From: Ensifer adhaerens
Lineage (GTDB): Bacteria; Pseudomonadota; Alphaproteobacteria; Rhizobiales; Rhizobiaceae
Assembly: GCF_013283195.1 (NCBI RefSeq)
Contig: NZ_JABEKT010000001.1
Location: 1,028,795-1,092,794 of the forward strand
Direction: 5' to 3'
Length of the DNA stretch: 64,000 nucleotides
Part shown: positions 1-9,593 of the stretch, in pieces
Layout: each line of letters starts with the position of its first letter
How positions within the stretch are numbered: the stretch's first letter is position 1
Position numbers and translations under genes: made by a program
The notes under the pieces: generated by a model
The model's input: the letters and a program-made list of their open reading frames with translations, nothing else
Databases searched by the model: none
Told to the model about the DNA's origin: nothing

Positions 1-1
1 C

Positions 2-76
2 GGCCGCTTCGAGCGCAGCGAGCTGTCGGCGGAAAAGCTGGTGCGCGCGGCCGCCGGCATCACGGAGGCCGCATGA
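2..76 (+). CDS. rhaT: rhamnose ABC transporter ATP-binding protein, C-terminal end (partial)
   Basis: Only the last 24 codons are inside the window. They end in a TGA at 74-76 that overlaps the ATGATG start of the next permease gene. The tail reads LSAEKLVRAAAGI, typical of the C-terminus of RbsA-type sugar-importer ATPases with two ATP-binding cassettes. The gene downstream is a rhamnose-type permease, and in S. meliloti and R. leguminosarum the ATPase RhaT sits exactly here. The identity rests on this context plus the short tail. No catalytic motif is visible because the body of the gene lies upstream of the window. Confidence 0.7.
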   Translation, partial: GRFERSELSAEKLVRAAAGITEAA

Positions 77-1053
77 TGTCCAAGCTTCTGAAAAACCGTG
101 AACTGCTCCTCGTCGGCGCGATCCTGGTGTTGATCGCCCTGATCGCCTGGCGCTTCCCACCTTTCGTCGCGCCCGCCAATCTGGCGCGTGTCTATAACGA
201 CACCTCGATCCTGATCATCCTGGCGCTCGGCCAGATGGCCGTCATTCTGACGCGCTGCATCGACCTTTCGATGGCGGCAAACCTGGCCCTTTCCGGTATG
301 GTCGCGGCGATGCTGAACGCGGCCTTTCCCGGCCTGCCGATCCCGGTCATCATCCTGTCGGCGATGGCGCTTGGCGCGGTCCTCGGGATGGTCAACGGCG
401 CGCTGGTCTGGAAGCTCAACATTCCGCCGATCGTCGTCACGCTCGGCACGCTCACCATCTATCGCGGCCTGATCTTCCTCTTGACCAACGGCAAGTGGAT
501 CAATGCCCATCAGATGAGCGATGCCTTCAAGAGCTTTCCACGCGCTGATCTTGCCGGCATTCCGGTGCTCTCCTGGCTGTCGGTCGTGATGGTCGCGGCG
601 ATGTTCCTGGTGATGACCCGCACCCCGCTCGGGCGTGCCTTCTTTGCCGTCGGCGGCAATCCGCATGCCGCGGTCTATACCGGTATCGATGTCGGCCGCA
701 CCCGCTTCTTCGCATATTGCCTCTCCGGCACGCTGGCCGGCCTTTCCGGCTACCTCTGGGTGTCGCGTTATGCGGTCGCCTATGTCGATATCGCTGCCGG
801 CTTTGAGCTCGACATCATCGCCGCCTGCGTCATCGGCGGCATCTCGATTGCCGGCGGCATCGGTTCGGTGCCGGGCGCAGTGCTCGGCGCGCTGTTCCTC
901 GGCGTCATCAAGAACGCCCTGCCGGTGATCAACATCTCGCCCTTCGCCCAGATGGCGATCTCCGGCATGGTCATCATCATTGCCGTTGCCGTCAATGCGC
1001 GGGCCGAACGGCGCAAGGGTCGCGTCATCCTCAAAAAGGCGGAGGCTGTCTGA
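73..1053 (+). CDS. rhaP: rhamnose ABC transporter permease RhaP
   Basis: This 326-residue inner-membrane permease of the BPD_transp_2 (RbsC-like) family would form half of the channel of an L-rhamnose importer. It has 8-10 hydrophobic segments and the family motif PPIVVTLGTLTIYRGL near residue 120. The glycine-rich loop AACVIGGISIAGGIGS lies near residue 255. Two adjacent ATG codons (73 and 76) are possible starts; both overlap the upstream stop, which indicates translational coupling. The next permease begins inside this gene's stop codon. The rhamnose assignment comes from the downstream mutarotase and kinase. The permease alone would only say pentose/deoxyhexose type. Confidence 0.88.
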   Translation: MMSKLLKNRELLLVGAILVLIALIAWRFPPFVAPANLARVYNDTSILIILALGQMAVILTRCIDLSMAANLALSGMVAAMLNAAFPGLPIPVIILSAMALGAVLGMVNGALVWKLNIPPIVVTLGTLTIYRGLIFLLTNGKWINAHQMSDAFKSFPRADLAGIPVLSWLSVVMVAAMFLVMTRTPLGRAFFAVGGNPHAAVYTGIDVGRTRFFAYCLSGTLAGLSGYLWVSRYAVAYVDIAAGFELDIIAACVIGGISIAGGIGSVPGAVLGALFLGVIKNALPVINISPFAQMAISGMVIIIAVAVNARAERRKGRVILKKAEAV

Positions 1054-2057
1054 TGGCCGAAACGCATCTCTCCCCCCGCAACATTCCCGATCGCCTGGAA
1101 GGGCGCGGTGTGCGCCTGCTGAAGAGTTGGGAAAGCCTGCTGCTCGTCGTCGCGTGTCTCATCTTCCTCGGCAATTCGCTGGCTTCGCCCTATTTCCTCG
1201 ATCCGTGGAACCTGTCCGACGCCACCTTCAACTTTACCGAAAAGGCGATGATCGCCTTCGCCATGGCATTGGTGATCATTTCCGGCGAGATTGACCTTTC
1301 GGTCGCATCGATCATTGCGCTCGCCTCGACGGCGATGGGTTATGCCGTCCAGCTCGGCTTCGACACGCCGGCGTTGGTGATTGTCGGCCTGTCTGTCGGG
1401 CTGATCTGTGGTGTCGTCAACGGGCTGCTGATCACCGGCCTCGGCCTGCCGTCGATCGTCGTCACCATCGGCACCATGAGCCTGTTTCGCGGCCTGTCCT
1501 TCATCATCCTCGGCGACCAGGCGTTCACAGGCTATCCCGACAGCTTTGCCTGGTTCGGGCAGGGTTATGTCTGGTGGGTGTTCTCGTTCGAGTTCACGCT
1601 GTTCGTCGTGCTCGCCGTCATCTACGGCGTGGTGCTGCACAAGACCAATTTCGGCCGCGCCGTGTACGCGATCGGCAACAATCAGACCGCAGCGCTGTTC
1701 TCCGGCATCCGCGTCAACCGGGTGAAGTTCACGCTGTTCCTGCTGACAGGCCTGATGGCCGGGCTCGCCTCGATCTGCCTGACCTCGCGCCTCGGCTCCA
1801 CCCGTCCGTCGATCGCGCTTGGCTGGGAACTGGAGGTCGTGACCATGGTGGTGCTTGGCGGCGTCAGCATTCTCGGCGGTTCCGGCACCATTCCGGGGGT
1901 GGTGCTCGCCGCCCTGATCATGGGCATGGTCACCTTCGGGTTCGGCCTTTTGAACGTGCCGGGCATCGTCATGTCGATCTTCATCGGTTTGCTGTTGATC
2001 TCGGTGATCGCCCTGCCCATCCTGTGGCGCCGCGCCCGCCGCCGTCTCGCCCACTGA
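1053..2057 (+). CDS. rhaQ: rhamnose ABC transporter permease RhaQ
   Basis: This is the second permease subunit, 334 residues, related to RhaP but with a longer N-terminal tail (about 30 residues) before the first membrane span. Family motifs are visible: [16 protein letters not shown] near residue 75, [19 protein letters not shown] near 130, and [16 protein letters not shown] near 265. The ATG overlaps the rhaP stop by one base (TGATG), so the two channel halves are probably made in equal amounts. Gene order permease-permease-mutarotase-kinase matches the rhizobial rhaRSTPQUK operon. It would pair with RhaP in the membrane and receive L-rhamnose from a periplasmic binding protein encoded upstream of the window. 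Confidence 0.88.
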   Translation: MAETHLSPRNIPDRLEGRGVRLLKSWESLLLVVACLIFLGNSLASPYFLDPWNLSDATFNFTEKAMIAFAMALVIISGEIDLSVASIIALASTAMGYAVQLGFDTPALVIVGLSVGLICGVVNGLLITGLGLPSIVVTIGTMSLFRGLSFIILGDQAFTGYPDSFAWFGQGYVWWVFSFEFTLFVVLAVIYGVVLHKTNFGRAVYAIGNNQTAALFSGIRVNRVKFTLFLLTGLMAGLASICLTSRLGSTRPSIALGWELEVVTMVVLGGVSILGGSGTIPGVVLAALIMGMVTFGFGLLNVPGIVMSIFIGLLLISVIALPILWRRARRRLAH

Positions 2058-2064
2058 GGTTTTC

Positions 2065-2379
2065 ATGGAAAAATACGCCTTTCGCATGCGGCTCAATCCG
2101 GGAATGGCCGCCGAATATACCGCGCGCCACGACGCCATCTGGCCGGAACTGGTGACGCTGCTGAAAGATGCGGGCGTCACGGATTACTCCATCCATCTCG
2201 ACGAGGAGAACGATCTGCTCTTCGGCGTTCTCTGGCGCACGGATGATCATGGCATGGCCGATCTGCCGTCCCATCCGGTCATGCAGAAGTGGTGGGCCCA
2301 TATGGCCGACATCATGGAAACCCATGGCGATAACGAGCCGGTCGCGGTGCCGCTCAAAACCGTCTTTCACATGAGCTGA
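2065..2379 (+). CDS. rhaU: L-rhamnose mutarotase
   Basis: This cytoplasmic 104-residue enzyme interconverts the alpha and beta anomers of L-rhamnose. Its length is the usual one for the RhaM/RhaU family. The residues used by the E. coli enzyme appear at the same positions: Tyr18, His22 (in [12 protein letters not shown]), Tyr41 and Trp76 (in MQKWWAHM). It follows rhaQ by seven bases and precedes rhaK by four. In Rhizobium leguminosarum this gene belongs to the rhamnose utilisation operon and is needed for normal growth on the sugar. All key residues are intact, so an active enzyme is expected. Confidence 0.93.
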   Translation: MEKYAFRMRLNPGMAAEYTARHDAIWPELVTLLKDAGVTDYSIHLDEENDLLFGVLWRTDDHGMADLPSHPVMQKWWAHMADIMETHGDNEPVAVPLKTVFHMS

Positions 2380-2383
2380 GCCG

Positions 2384-3796
2384 ATGCGGATCGTGGGCGT
2401 CATCGACATCGGCAAAACCAATGCCAAGGTCGCAGCGGTTGATCTCGATCGTTTCGAAGAGATTGCCGTGCGCAAGACTGCAAACGGTGTCGTCCGGGGC
2501 GATCCCTATCCGCATTTCGATGTCGACCATCTCTGGGCCTTCGTGCTCGATAGCTTGAAGGCGCTCAACGCCGAGTACCCCTTGCAGGCGATCTCGATCA
2601 CCACCCACGGGGCGACGGCAGTCGTTCTCGACCAAGCCGGCGGACTTGCCTTGCCCGTGCTCGACTACGAATTTGGTGGGCCGGATATCCTGTCGGAAGC
2701 CTATGAGCGCGTTCGCCCGCCCTTTACTGAAACCGGGTCCGCCCGGCTGCCGATGGGGCTGAACGTCGGCGCGCAATTGTTCTGGCAGCAGCAGACCTTT
2801 CCCGATGCCTTTGCCCGGGTCGCGACAATCCTGACCTATGCGCAATACTGGACCTTCCGGCTGACGTGTGTGCGCGTCAACGAACTGACCTCGCTCGGTT
2901 GCCACACCGATCTCTGGAACCCGAGGGCCGGCACCTTCTCGACCCTGGTGGACAGCCAGGGTTGGGGCCAACTGTTCGCGCCGGTTCGCAGGGCAGACGA
3001 GATCGTCGGTGCGCTGCTGCCCGAACTTTGCGCCGCCACGGGCATTCCCGAGGGCATACCCGTCTATTGCGGCATCCACGATTCCAACGCATCGCTGTTG
3101 CCGCACCTCTTGACCCGAAAGGCGCCGTTCTCGGTCGTATCGACCGGCACTTGGGTCGTGATGCTGGCGGTGGGCGCCGCCAAGGTAACACTCGATGAAC
3201 ATCGCGACACGCTAATCAACGTCAACGCCCTTGGCGACCCGGTTCCCTCGGCGCGCTTCATGGGCGGTCGCGCTTTCTCGCTGCTGCTCGGCGACAATCC
3301 GACGCCCACCTCGTTCAAAGACGAGCAGGCCATCGTTGCGGCCGGGCACATGCTCTTGCCTTCGCTTCCCGAAGGCTCTGGGCCTTTCCCGTCAGCCAAG
3401 GCCCGCTGGAGCGTGGATGAAGAGACGTTGACGCCAGCCGGCAAAGTCGCCGCCGTCTCATTCCATCTGGCTCTGATGACGGCGACCTGCCTCGATCTCA
3501 TCGGTGCGCGCGGCGATATTGTCGTCGAGGGACCGTTTGCCGCAAACGCCGCCTATCTGCGCATGCTGCAGGCGGCAACCGGACGTCCGGTCCTTGCCGA
3601 CAGCCAGAACGTTACCGGCACCAGCCTTGGCGCCGCAAGCCTTGTCGACGGCAGCCACGTGCGGACCGGGGTGCAAGCTTTTGACGGCGCGGTGCCTCAG
3701 AGCTTTGCGCGCTATGCAGAAGATTGGCGATCGCTCACGAAAGACCATTGCAAAATGGCACAGGCGATCAGCTATCCTGAAATATTGGAAGAGTAA
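2384..3796 (+). CDS. rhaK: rhamnose kinase RhaK (FGGY family)
   Basis: This 470-residue FGGY-family carbohydrate kinase has the N-terminal phosphate-binding motif VIDIGKTNAK and a second ATPase loop, FSVVSTGTWVVM, near residue 250. In rhizobia RhaK is needed both to phosphorylate the sugar and for ABC-transporter-dependent uptake. It is the last gene of the operon, four bases after rhaU. No clear rho-independent terminator follows: only a 5-bp stem (GCGTC/GACGC, about 3800-3817) without a T-run. Specificity cannot be read from motifs alone. The assignment relies on the mutarotase neighbour and on conserved rhizobial gene order. Confidence 0.9.
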   Translation: MRIVGVIDIGKTNAKVAAVDLDRFEEIAVRKTANGVVRGDPYPHFDVDHLWAFVLDSLKALNAEYPLQAISITTHGATAVVLDQAGGLALPVLDYEFGGPDILSEAYERVRPPFTETGSARLPMGLNVGAQLFWQQQTFPDAFARVATILTYAQYWTFRLTCVRVNELTSLGCHTDLWNPRAGTFSTLVDSQGWGQLFAPVRRADEIVGALLPELCAATGIPEGIPVYCGIHDSNASLLPHLLTRKAPFSVVSTGTWVVMLAVGAAKVTLDEHRDTLINVNALGDPVPSARFMGGRAFSLLLGDNPTPTSFKDEQAIVAAGHMLLPSLPEGSGPFPSAKARWSVDEETLTPAGKVAAVSFHLALMTATCLDLIGARGDIVVEGPFAANAAYLRMLQAATGRPVLADSQNVTGTSLGAASLVDGSHVRTGVQAFDGAVPQSFARYAEDWRSLTKDHCKMAQAISYPEILEE

Positions 3797-3845
3797 CGGC
3801 GTCCTATGAGAGACGCTCGCGACAAGACGAAGCGCGTTCTTCCGC

Positions 3846-3959
3846 TCAGAAAACCGAGCTGCGGTTTGCCGAACGGTTATGCTCGAGATTGAGCACGATG
3901 GATACGGCCATCATTGTCAGGATTGCTGTGAGAGCGGCGCCAATTCCAAGAACAATCAT
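3846..3959 (-). CDS. possible small single-span membrane peptide
   Basis: A 37-residue minus-strand ORF starts at ATG 3959 and ends with TGA at 3846-3848. It is strongly hydrophobic from residue 1 to 25 (MIVLGIGAALTAILTMMAVS and on), followed by a polar, basic tail, which would fit a single-pass membrane peptide. A GGGA lies about eight bases before the ATG. The ATG also overlaps, as ATGA, the stop of a 67-codon minus-strand ORF (4159-3956) that looks non-coding. No family is recognised. The call rests on composition and a plausible ribosome-binding site only. Confidence 0.3.
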   Translation of the reverse strand: MIVLGIGAALTAILTMMAVSIVLNLEHNRSANRSSVF

Positions 3960-4204
3960 TGTTCGTTTCCCGTCAGCGCATCGTCATGATGTCGCTTTGC
4001 TTGCTGCAAAGGTTTCTTTCGCGCGACACGCGCCCACTTCACTTTCGCTTCGATACGCGAGCGCAAGTAGAAGTACAATTCTAAACTCTTGTGAGTGAAA
4101 ACCTGTTGAAATTCGCCGCTAATAGTGCGGCATTGCTGCGTTGCAAAAACACTGCCCAAAAACGTCCGGCGAATTTTAGTGATTCCGGTTACAGGCTATC
4201 AACC

Positions 4205-4320
4205 GTTAACCTTCAGGCAAGGAATTAACCATAAACATTGTCCCACACGTCGGAATGGGAAAATTCACAGTCTCCTCAAGGCATGATGCCGCCCCGCCGT
4301 ACCGGTTCCGGTCCGGTATC
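4205..4320 (+). promoter_or_regulatory. putative promoter/leader region of the che operon
   Basis: Two TTAACC boxes (4205-4211, 4224-4230) are followed at 4280-4320 by a segment that starts GGCATGATGCCG and ends TCCGGTATC. Both parts resemble the regions before the three flagellin genes of this window. TTCAGGCAAG at 4211-4220 followed nine bases later by ATA also resembles the motif before the class II flagellar operons. The function is inferred from this sharing. Confidence 0.45.
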
Positions 4321-4473
4321 GATTCTTCACCGAATTTACTTGCGGGATGGACGATAGCAGACGCCAGATGGCGGAGGCTGATCGCATCGATGTGGCGTGC
4401 ACGTCCGGTGGACCGTGGACTGTCCTGTTCCTCCCCAGGTGAATTCCAAGCATGAAAAACCGGGGATTGAGCG

Positions 4474-6096
4474 TTGAGGCAGGAACCATCGTCAGAACAG
4501 GCAAGGAAGGGCCAGGCAGGCAGTCTGCTGGAGCGCTTGCGTTTTGCCGGGCTCGACGACGAGAGCTGTTCCCGCATCCGTGACACCCGGCAGAAGCTTT
4601 CCCCCCGTATCGACGCAGCGCTTCGCGATCTCTTCCAGCGCCTGCAGAGCTATCCCGACGCAGCCCGCCATTTCGACAACGACCGGCAGCTCGATCGCCT
4701 GCAGGACATCCAGTCCTCCCATTGGAACGTGCTGACCGATGCGCGTTTCGACGGCCTCTATGCCGAGCGCGTCAAGGTGCTGGCCGACACATCGAACCGC
4801 ATGGGCCTCGACCCGCGCTGGCAGATGGCAAGCCATGCCGTTGTGTTGGAACACTTGCTGGTCGGCCTCATCGAAGAGGCCTGGCCGAAGTCCTTCCTGC
4901 CGATGGGCCGGGGACGTCGCAAGGAATTGTGCGACCTGGTCGCGGCCCTCGTCCGCACCGTCTTCGTCGATACAGAGATCGGCGTCTCGCTCCGCTTCAA
5001 CGGTCTGCGCCAGCAGCACCAGCGCCAGCTCGCCGAACAGCACAGCGCCGACGAGCAGGCTGTAACGACGCTTTTCGGCGATTTCGCCAAGGGTTTGAAC
5101 GAGGGAGACCTCGGCGTACGCCTTTCGCAGACGGCGCCCGACGCCTATCAGCCGATCGTTGCCAGCCTGAATGCGGCGCTCGACACGATCCAGCAGAGCC
5201 TGCAGTCCGCCGATCAGCGCGGCCAGGCGGCCGAGGCTTTTGTCGGACGCCTGCGCGAAGGTGCTGCCGGTTTCTCCGATAAGGCAGCCGCGGAAGCCGA
5301 TGCCCTCACGGGCCATATTGCGGCACTTTCCGACATGACCGAGCGCATGGCCACCGGTTCGAGCCGCATCAGCGCCACCGAGACGAAGGCCAACGAGACC
5401 CGGGTTGCCGTCGAGCGCAGCGGCGAGATCGCCGGCCAGGCTATTTCCGCCATGGCCGACATCGAGGCATCGGCCGAAAAGATCGGCCAGATCATTGGCG
5501 TCATCGACGAGATCGCATTCCAGACCAATCTCTTGGCGTTGAATGCCGGCATCGAGGCTGCAAGGGCGGGCGACAGCGGCCGTGGCTTTGCCGTCGTGGC
5601 CCAGGAAGTGCGTGCGCTTGCGCAGCGTTCCGGCGAGGCCGCGCGTGAAATCAAGCAACTGGTGTCCGGCACTAAGTCGCAGGTCGAGACCGGCGTCGAG
5701 ATCGTTGGCCGCACGCAGGATGCGATCAGCAGCATCGTCCAGCAGGTCACATCGATCAATGCAGCGGTCTCCGGCATCGCCCGCGAGGCCGAGCAACAGG
5801 TCGGCGACCTCAAGGGCGTGACATCCGACATCGGGGCGATCTCGCGCGCCGTCACGGCAAGTGCGGCGATGGCGGGCGAAACGGTTCGCTCCTCCGACGA
5901 TCTGCACAATGTCATCGTCGAGCTTGGCGAGACGATCCGCAGGTTCCGTGTCGAACGCCGCCACGCGGCGTCGCCAATACCGGCTGCCAGCCAGGGACGC
6001 AGCCTCACGGCTCGTCTTGATGTGGTCGACGATGAAATCGTGGCGCCATTGTTCGATGACGCTCCGCAACGTCAGTTCGCCGGTTGGCAACGCTGA
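4474..6096 (+). CDS. icpA: soluble methyl-accepting chemotaxis receptor with N-terminal globin-fold domain (IcpA-like)
   Basis: This 540-residue cytoplasmic receptor has no membrane span. Residues about 18-165 match the protoglobin/HemAT-type sensor fold. The MCP signalling domain follows, with the conserved hairpin core [19 protein letters not shown] and [12 protein letters not shown] around residues 345-375. An in-frame TGA at 4468-4470 makes TTG 4474 the earliest start, and CGGGGA eight bases before it supports that choice. In globin-coupled sensors the heme-ligating histidine lies four residues before the Gly of an IGL motif; here that place is Ser107 (in [10 protein letters not shown]). 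Classical heme ligation may therefore be lost. In S. meliloti the gene at this position is icpA. Confidence 0.88.
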   Translation: MRQEPSSEQARKGQAGSLLERLRFAGLDDESCSRIRDTRQKLSPRIDAALRDLFQRLQSYPDAARHFDNDRQLDRLQDIQSSHWNVLTDARFDGLYAERVKVLADTSNRMGLDPRWQMASHAVVLEHLLVGLIEEAWPKSFLPMGRGRRKELCDLVAALVRTVFVDTEIGVSLRFNGLRQQHQRQLAEQHSADEQAVTTLFGDFAKGLNEGDLGVRLSQTAPDAYQPIVASLNAALDTIQQSLQSADQRGQAAEAFVGRLREGAAGFSDKAAAEADALTGHIAALSDMTERMATGSSRISATETKANETRVAVERSGEIAGQAISAMADIEASAEKIGQIIGVIDEIAFQTNLLALNAGIEAARAGDSGRGFAVVAQEVRALAQRSGEAAREIKQLVSGTKSQVETGVEIVGRTQDAISSIVQQVTSINAAVSGIAREAEQQVGDLKGVTSDIGAISRAVTASAAMAGETVRSSDDLHNVIVELGETIRRFRVERRHAASPIPAASQGRSLTARLDVVDDEIVAPLFDDAPQRQFAGWQR

Positions 6097-6137
6097 TCCC
6101 AGGGACACTCAAGAGTTAGCAGTCGAGGAAAACAGGA

Positions 6138-6431
6138 ATGGCCAGCAAGAAGACCGCCCGGAAAACGCTCAGCCTCGCTCCGGTGTTGGACCTGAACGAA
6201 GCGACGACGCTGCACGAGAAGCTTTTGGGCCTGAAGGGCAGCGATCTGACGATTGACGCCTCCGCGGTCGAGCGCGTGGGAACGCTTTGTGTCCAGGTCC
6301 TGATGGCTGGTGCCAAGACTTGGGAAGAAGAACATTTGTCTTTCACCTTCAGCAAGGTGTCGGACGCTTTCGAGAAAACGACACAGCTCATCGGGGTCGA
6401 CATCGACCACCTGATGGCAAAGGAGATTTGA
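6138..6431 (+). CDS. cheS: CheS, STAS-like chemotaxis protein
   Basis: This 97-residue STAS-fold protein lies between icpA and cheY1, as in S. meliloti. There CheS binds CheA and strengthens CheA-CheY1 interaction, which speeds dephosphorylation of the sink regulator CheY1. The STAS signature is visible as LTIDASAVERVGTLCVQVL at residues about 41-60, but the serine often phosphorylated in anti-sigma antagonists is not obvious. The gene starts at ATG 6138 and ends three bases before cheY1, so the pair is probably co-translated. Identity is supported by length, fold and position together. Confidence 0.88.
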   Translation: MASKKTARKTLSLAPVLDLNEATTLHEKLLGLKGSDLTIDASAVERVGTLCVQVLMAGAKTWEEEHLSFTFSKVSDAFEKTTQLIGVDIDHLMAKEI

Positions 6432-6434
6432 AGA

Positions 6435-6800
6435 ATGAAAAAGCGAGTTCTGACAGTCGACGACTCCCGAACGATCCGGAACATGCTTCTGGTCACGCTG
6501 AACAATGCCGGTTTCGAAACGATCCAGGCAGAAGACGGTGTCGAGGGCCTCGAGGTTCTTGAGGAAGCCAATCCCGATGTCATCGTCACCGATATCAACA
6601 TGCCGCGTCTCGACGGCTTCGGCTTCATCGAAGGCGTGCGCAAGAACGACCGCTATCGCGCTGTGCCGATCCTGGTCCTGACCACGGAAAGCGATGCTGA
6701 AAAGAAGAACCGTGCCCGTCAGGCCGGTGCCACCGGCTGGATCGTCAAGCCGTTCGACCCGACCAAACTGATTGATGCAATCGAGCGCGTAACGGCCTGA
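6435..6800 (+). CDS. cheY1: CheY1 response regulator (phosphate sink)
   Basis: This 121-residue single-domain receiver has the full acidic pocket: Asp9-Asp10 (LTVDDSRTIR), phospho-acceptor Asp53 (VTDINMPRLDG), conserved Thr (LVLTTESDA) and Lys in IVKPFDP. In S. meliloti CheY1 does not drive the motor; it drains phosphate back from CheY2-P through CheA. Its position directly before cheA and after cheS fits that role. The start codon is preceded by the cheS end AAGGAGATTTGAAGA, which holds a strong AAGGAG ribosome-binding site. Confidence 0.92.
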   Translation: MKKRVLTVDDSRTIRNMLLVTLNNAGFETIQAEDGVEGLEVLEEANPDVIVTDINMPRLDGFGFIEGVRKNDRYRAVPILVLTTESDAEKKNRARQAGATGWIVKPFDPTKLIDAIERVTA

Positions 6801-6819
6801 AGTCCGAGGATAGCCTCCA

Positions 6820-9117
6820 ATGGATATGAACGAAATCAAAGAGATCTTCTTCCAGGAATGCGAGGAACAACTCGCCGAACTGGAATCGGGTCTGCTGAAG
6901 CTCAATGATGGCGACCGCGATCCGGAAACGGTCAATGCCGTGTTTCGCGCGGTGCACTCGATCAAGGGTGGCGCCGGTGCTTTCGGGCTCGACGACCTCG
7001 TCTCCTTCGCTCACGTGTTCGAGACGACACTTGATTGCGTTCGTTCCAACAGGCTCGATCCCGGCCCCGAGGTTCTGAAGGTGATGCTGAAGTCGGCCGA
7101 CGTGCTGGCCGACCTGACGAACGCTGCCCGCGACGGCGGCAGTGTCGACGAGGCGCGCAGCCGCCAGCTGATCAAGGAGCTCGAGGCGCTCGCCAATGGC
7201 GAAGTGCCCCAGGCATCGGCCGTTGCCGAGCCGGTTGCCCCGGTTTCCAAGGCAGCGCCGGTTGCCGTAGCACCGGTCGTCAACGACGAAGGCTTCCAGC
7301 CTGTCGCCTTCTCCTTCGACGATTTCGAGACGGACGAGCCGGCCTCGATGGAGATGCCGACCTACGAGATCGTTTTCAAGCCGAAGTCCGATCTCTACGC
7401 CAAGGGCAACGACGCCACTTTGCTTCTGCGCGACCTCTCGCGCCTTGGCGAGATGAGCATCCATTGCGACATGGACACGCTTCCGTCGCTTGATCGCCTG
7501 AGCCCGGAAACGGCCTACTTCTCCTGGAAGGTGTCGCTGAAGACGGACAAGGGTGAAGACGCGATCCGCACCGTGTTCGAATTCGCCGAGTGGGATTGCG
7601 ACCTCGATGTTTCGCTGGTCTCGGGCGAGACCGCGCCTGTCGGCGAGGAGCTGCCGATGCAGCCGGTACCGTTCGATTTGTCGATCCTCGACGACGAGCC
7701 GGTAGGCCCGATCGGCGTGATCGAGGAAGAAGAGCAACTGGCCGCACAGCAGGAGATCCGCAACGCGGCCGTCGCTGCTGCCGGTACCGCCAGCAATGTG
7801 TTGCAGATGGCCCAGTCCGCCGCCCGCGCGCCCGCTGAAAAATCGGCCGGCGCCGCCGCCAGCGCCGCTGCGCAATCCGCAGCCGCGCAACAGGCAGCAG
7901 CATCTGCCGCCACTCCGACCATCCGCGTCGATCTCGATCGCGTCGACCGCCTGATCAACCTCGTCGGCGAACTCGTGATCAACCAGGCAATGCTGTCGCA
8001 GAGCGTGGTCGAAAACGACGCCAACGGCACCTCGTCGATCAACATGGGCCTCGAAGAGCTGCAACAGCTCACCCGCGAGATCCAGGACTCGGTGATGGCG
8101 ATCCGCGCGCAGCCGGTAAAGCCGGTGTTCCAGCGCATGTCGCGCATCGTTCGCGAAATCGCCGACATGACCGGCAAGTCTGTCCGTCTCATCACCGAGG
8201 GTGAAAACACCGAAGTCGACAAGACGGTCATCGACAAGCTGGCCGAACCGCTGACGCACATGATCCGCAATGCCGTCGACCACGGCCTTGAAACGCCCGA
8301 GAAGCGACTTGCCGCCGGCAAGAGCGCCGAAGGCACCGTGCGCCTGACCGCAAAGCATCGTTCTGGCCGCATCGTCATCGAGCTTGCCGACGACGGCGCC
8401 GGCATCAACCGCGAGAAGGTGCGCCAGAAGGCGATCGACAATGACCTGATCGCCGCCGACGCCAATCTATCCGATGAGGAGATCGACAACCTGATCTTCC
8501 ACGCCGGCTTCTCGACGGCCGACAAGATCTCTGACATTTCCGGCCGCGGCGTCGGCATGGACGTGGTCAAGCGTTCGATCCAGGCGCTCGGCGGCCGCAT
8601 CAACATCTCGTCGAAGCCCGGCCATGGCTCGGTCTTCACCATGAGCCTGCCGCTGACGCTGGCCGTGCTCGACGGCATGGTGGTCACGGTCGCCAACCAG
8701 ACGCTGGTGGTGCCGCTGACGGCGATCGTCGAAACCCTGCAGCCGGAAGCCGCTGCGATCCATTCGTTCGGCTCCAACCAGCGGCTGATCTCGATCCGCA
8801 ACTCCTTCTGCCCGCTGGTCGATGTCGGTCGCATCCTCAACTTCCGCGCCAGCCAGGCAAACCCGGTCGAAGGGGTCGCCCTGCTGGTGGAATCGGAAGG
8901 TGGTGGCCAGCGCGCGCTGATGGTCGACGCCATCCAGGGCCAGCGCCAGGTCGTCATCAAGAGCCTCGAGGCCAACTACACCCATGTGCCGGGCATCGCA
9001 GCCGCGACCATTCTCGGCGACGGTCGGGTGGCACTCATCCTCGACGTCGACACGATCGTGGCTGCTTCGCGTGGCCAGTCGCTCAAGCCTGAAATGTCTC
9101 TCGCTGCTGCTGGATGA
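6820..9117 (+). CDS. cheA: chemotaxis histidine kinase CheA
   Basis: This 765-residue kinase receives receptor signals and phosphorylates CheY1, CheY2 and CheB. The P1 domain carries the phosphorylated His46 ([14 protein letters not shown]). A P2-like region lies near residues 180-280. An Ala-rich linker (about 305-365) leads to the P3 dimerisation helices. P4 has the N box [12 protein letters not shown], the G boxes DDGAGI and GRGVGMDVV, and P5 is a CheW-like C-terminal domain. All catalytic motifs are intact. Its stop codon overlaps the start of cheW (ATGA). Confidence 0.96.
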   Translation: MDMNEIKEIFFQECEEQLAELESGLLKLNDGDRDPETVNAVFRAVHSIKGGAGAFGLDDLVSFAHVFETTLDCVRSNRLDPGPEVLKVMLKSADVLADLTNAARDGGSVDEARSRQLIKELEALANGEVPQASAVAEPVAPVSKAAPVAVAPVVNDEGFQPVAFSFDDFETDEPASMEMPTYEIVFKPKSDLYAKGNDATLLLRDLSRLGEMSIHCDMDTLPSLDRLSPETAYFSWKVSLKTDKGEDAIRTVFEFAEWDCDLDVSLVSGETAPVGEELPMQPVPFDLSILDDEPVGPIGVIEEEEQLAAQQEIRNAAVAAAGTASNVLQMAQSAARAPAEKSAGAAASAAAQSAAAQQAAASAATPTIRVDLDRVDRLINLVGELVINQAMLSQSVVENDANGTSSINMGLEELQQLTREIQDSVMAIRAQPVKPVFQRMSRIVREIADMTGKSVRLITEGENTEVDKTVIDKLAEPLTHMIRNAVDHGLETPEKRLAAGKSAEGTVRLTAKHRSGRIVIELADDGAGINREKVRQKAIDNDLIAADANLSDEEIDNLIFHAGFSTADKISDISGRGVGMDVVKRSIQALGGRINISSKPGHGSVFTMSLPLTLAVLDGMVVTVANQTLVVPLTAIVETLQPEAAAIHSFGSNQRLISIRNSFCPLVDVGRILNFRASQANPVEGVALLVESEGGGQRALMVDAIQGQRQVVIKSLEANYTHVPGIAAATILGDGRVALILDVDTIVAASRGQSLKPEMSLAAAG

Positions 9118-9593
9118 ATGTGATGACCTATGCCGCAAAGAATCTGACCACGGACGGACGAGAGCTGATCGCTTTCCGCGTCGGCGATCAGGAGTTCTGC
9201 GTGAACGTGATGTCCGTGCGCGAAATTCGCGGGTGGACACCGGCGACTGCGATGCCACATGCACCGTCCTACATGCTCGGCATCATCAATCTGCGCGGTG
9301 CGGTGTTGCCGATCATCGATCTGTCGGCACGCCTCGGCATGAAGCCGGCCGAGCCGACCGTCCGCCACGTCATCATTGTCGCCCAGGTGAAGAGCCAGGT
9401 CGTCGGTCTGCTCGTTGACGCGGTCTCCGACATCCTGACGATCACCGACGACAAGATCCAGCCGACGCCGGATGTCATCTCGTCCGAATTCGAAAGGAGC
9501 TTCGCCCGTGGCGTGCTCGCGATCGAAGGTCGGTTGATCTGCCTAATAGAACTCGAATCTGTCTTCCCGCAGGAAGAAAGGGAAGCAGCATGA
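9114..9593 (+). CDS. cheW: chemotaxis coupling protein CheW
   Basis: This 159-residue adaptor links receptors to CheA and consists of a single CheW domain. Typical segments are [33 protein letters not shown] and [12 protein letters not shown]. The ATG at 9114 overlaps the cheA stop. ATG 9123 (MTYAAKN) is an equally good start and would shorten the protein by three residues; neither has a strong ribosome-binding site. The end overlaps cheR by four bases (ATGA), which is typical of this tightly coupled operon. Confidence 0.94.
   Translation: MNVMTYAAKNLTTDGRELIAFRVGDQEFCVNVMSVREIRGWTPATAMPHAPSYMLGIINLRGAVLPIIDLSARLGMKPAEPTVRHVIIVAQVKSQVVGLLVDAVSDILTITDDKIQPTPDVISSEFERSFARGVLAIEGRLICLIELESVFPQEEREAA

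Larger units (their letters stand above)
3797..4473 (+). other. intergenic region between rhaK and icpA
   Basis: These 677 bases separate the rhamnose operon from the chemotaxis operon. The stretch holds a possible 37-codon hydrophobic minus-strand ORF (3846-3959), two TTAACC boxes (4205-4211 and 4224-4230) and a GGCATGA leader-like segment (4280-4320) shared with the flagellin genes. It also contains overlapping short ORFs with no family resemblance and poor codon use. No strong terminator is visible for rhaK. Confidence 0.6.

Noticed and set aside
780-2180. Long minus-strand open frame (466 codons) across rhaP and rhaQ
   Set aside because: It is antisense to two clear permease genes, is rich in H, D, Q and R as expected from reverse reading of GC-rich codons, and has no family resemblance.
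4492-6108. Long minus-strand open frame (538 codons) opposite icpA
   Set aside because: It mirrors the receptor gene; the plus strand has the intact globin and MCP domains.
6745-8358. Long minus-strand open frame (537 codons) opposite cheA
   Set aside because: It is antisense to the conserved CheA P1-P4 domains and has no recognisable domain.
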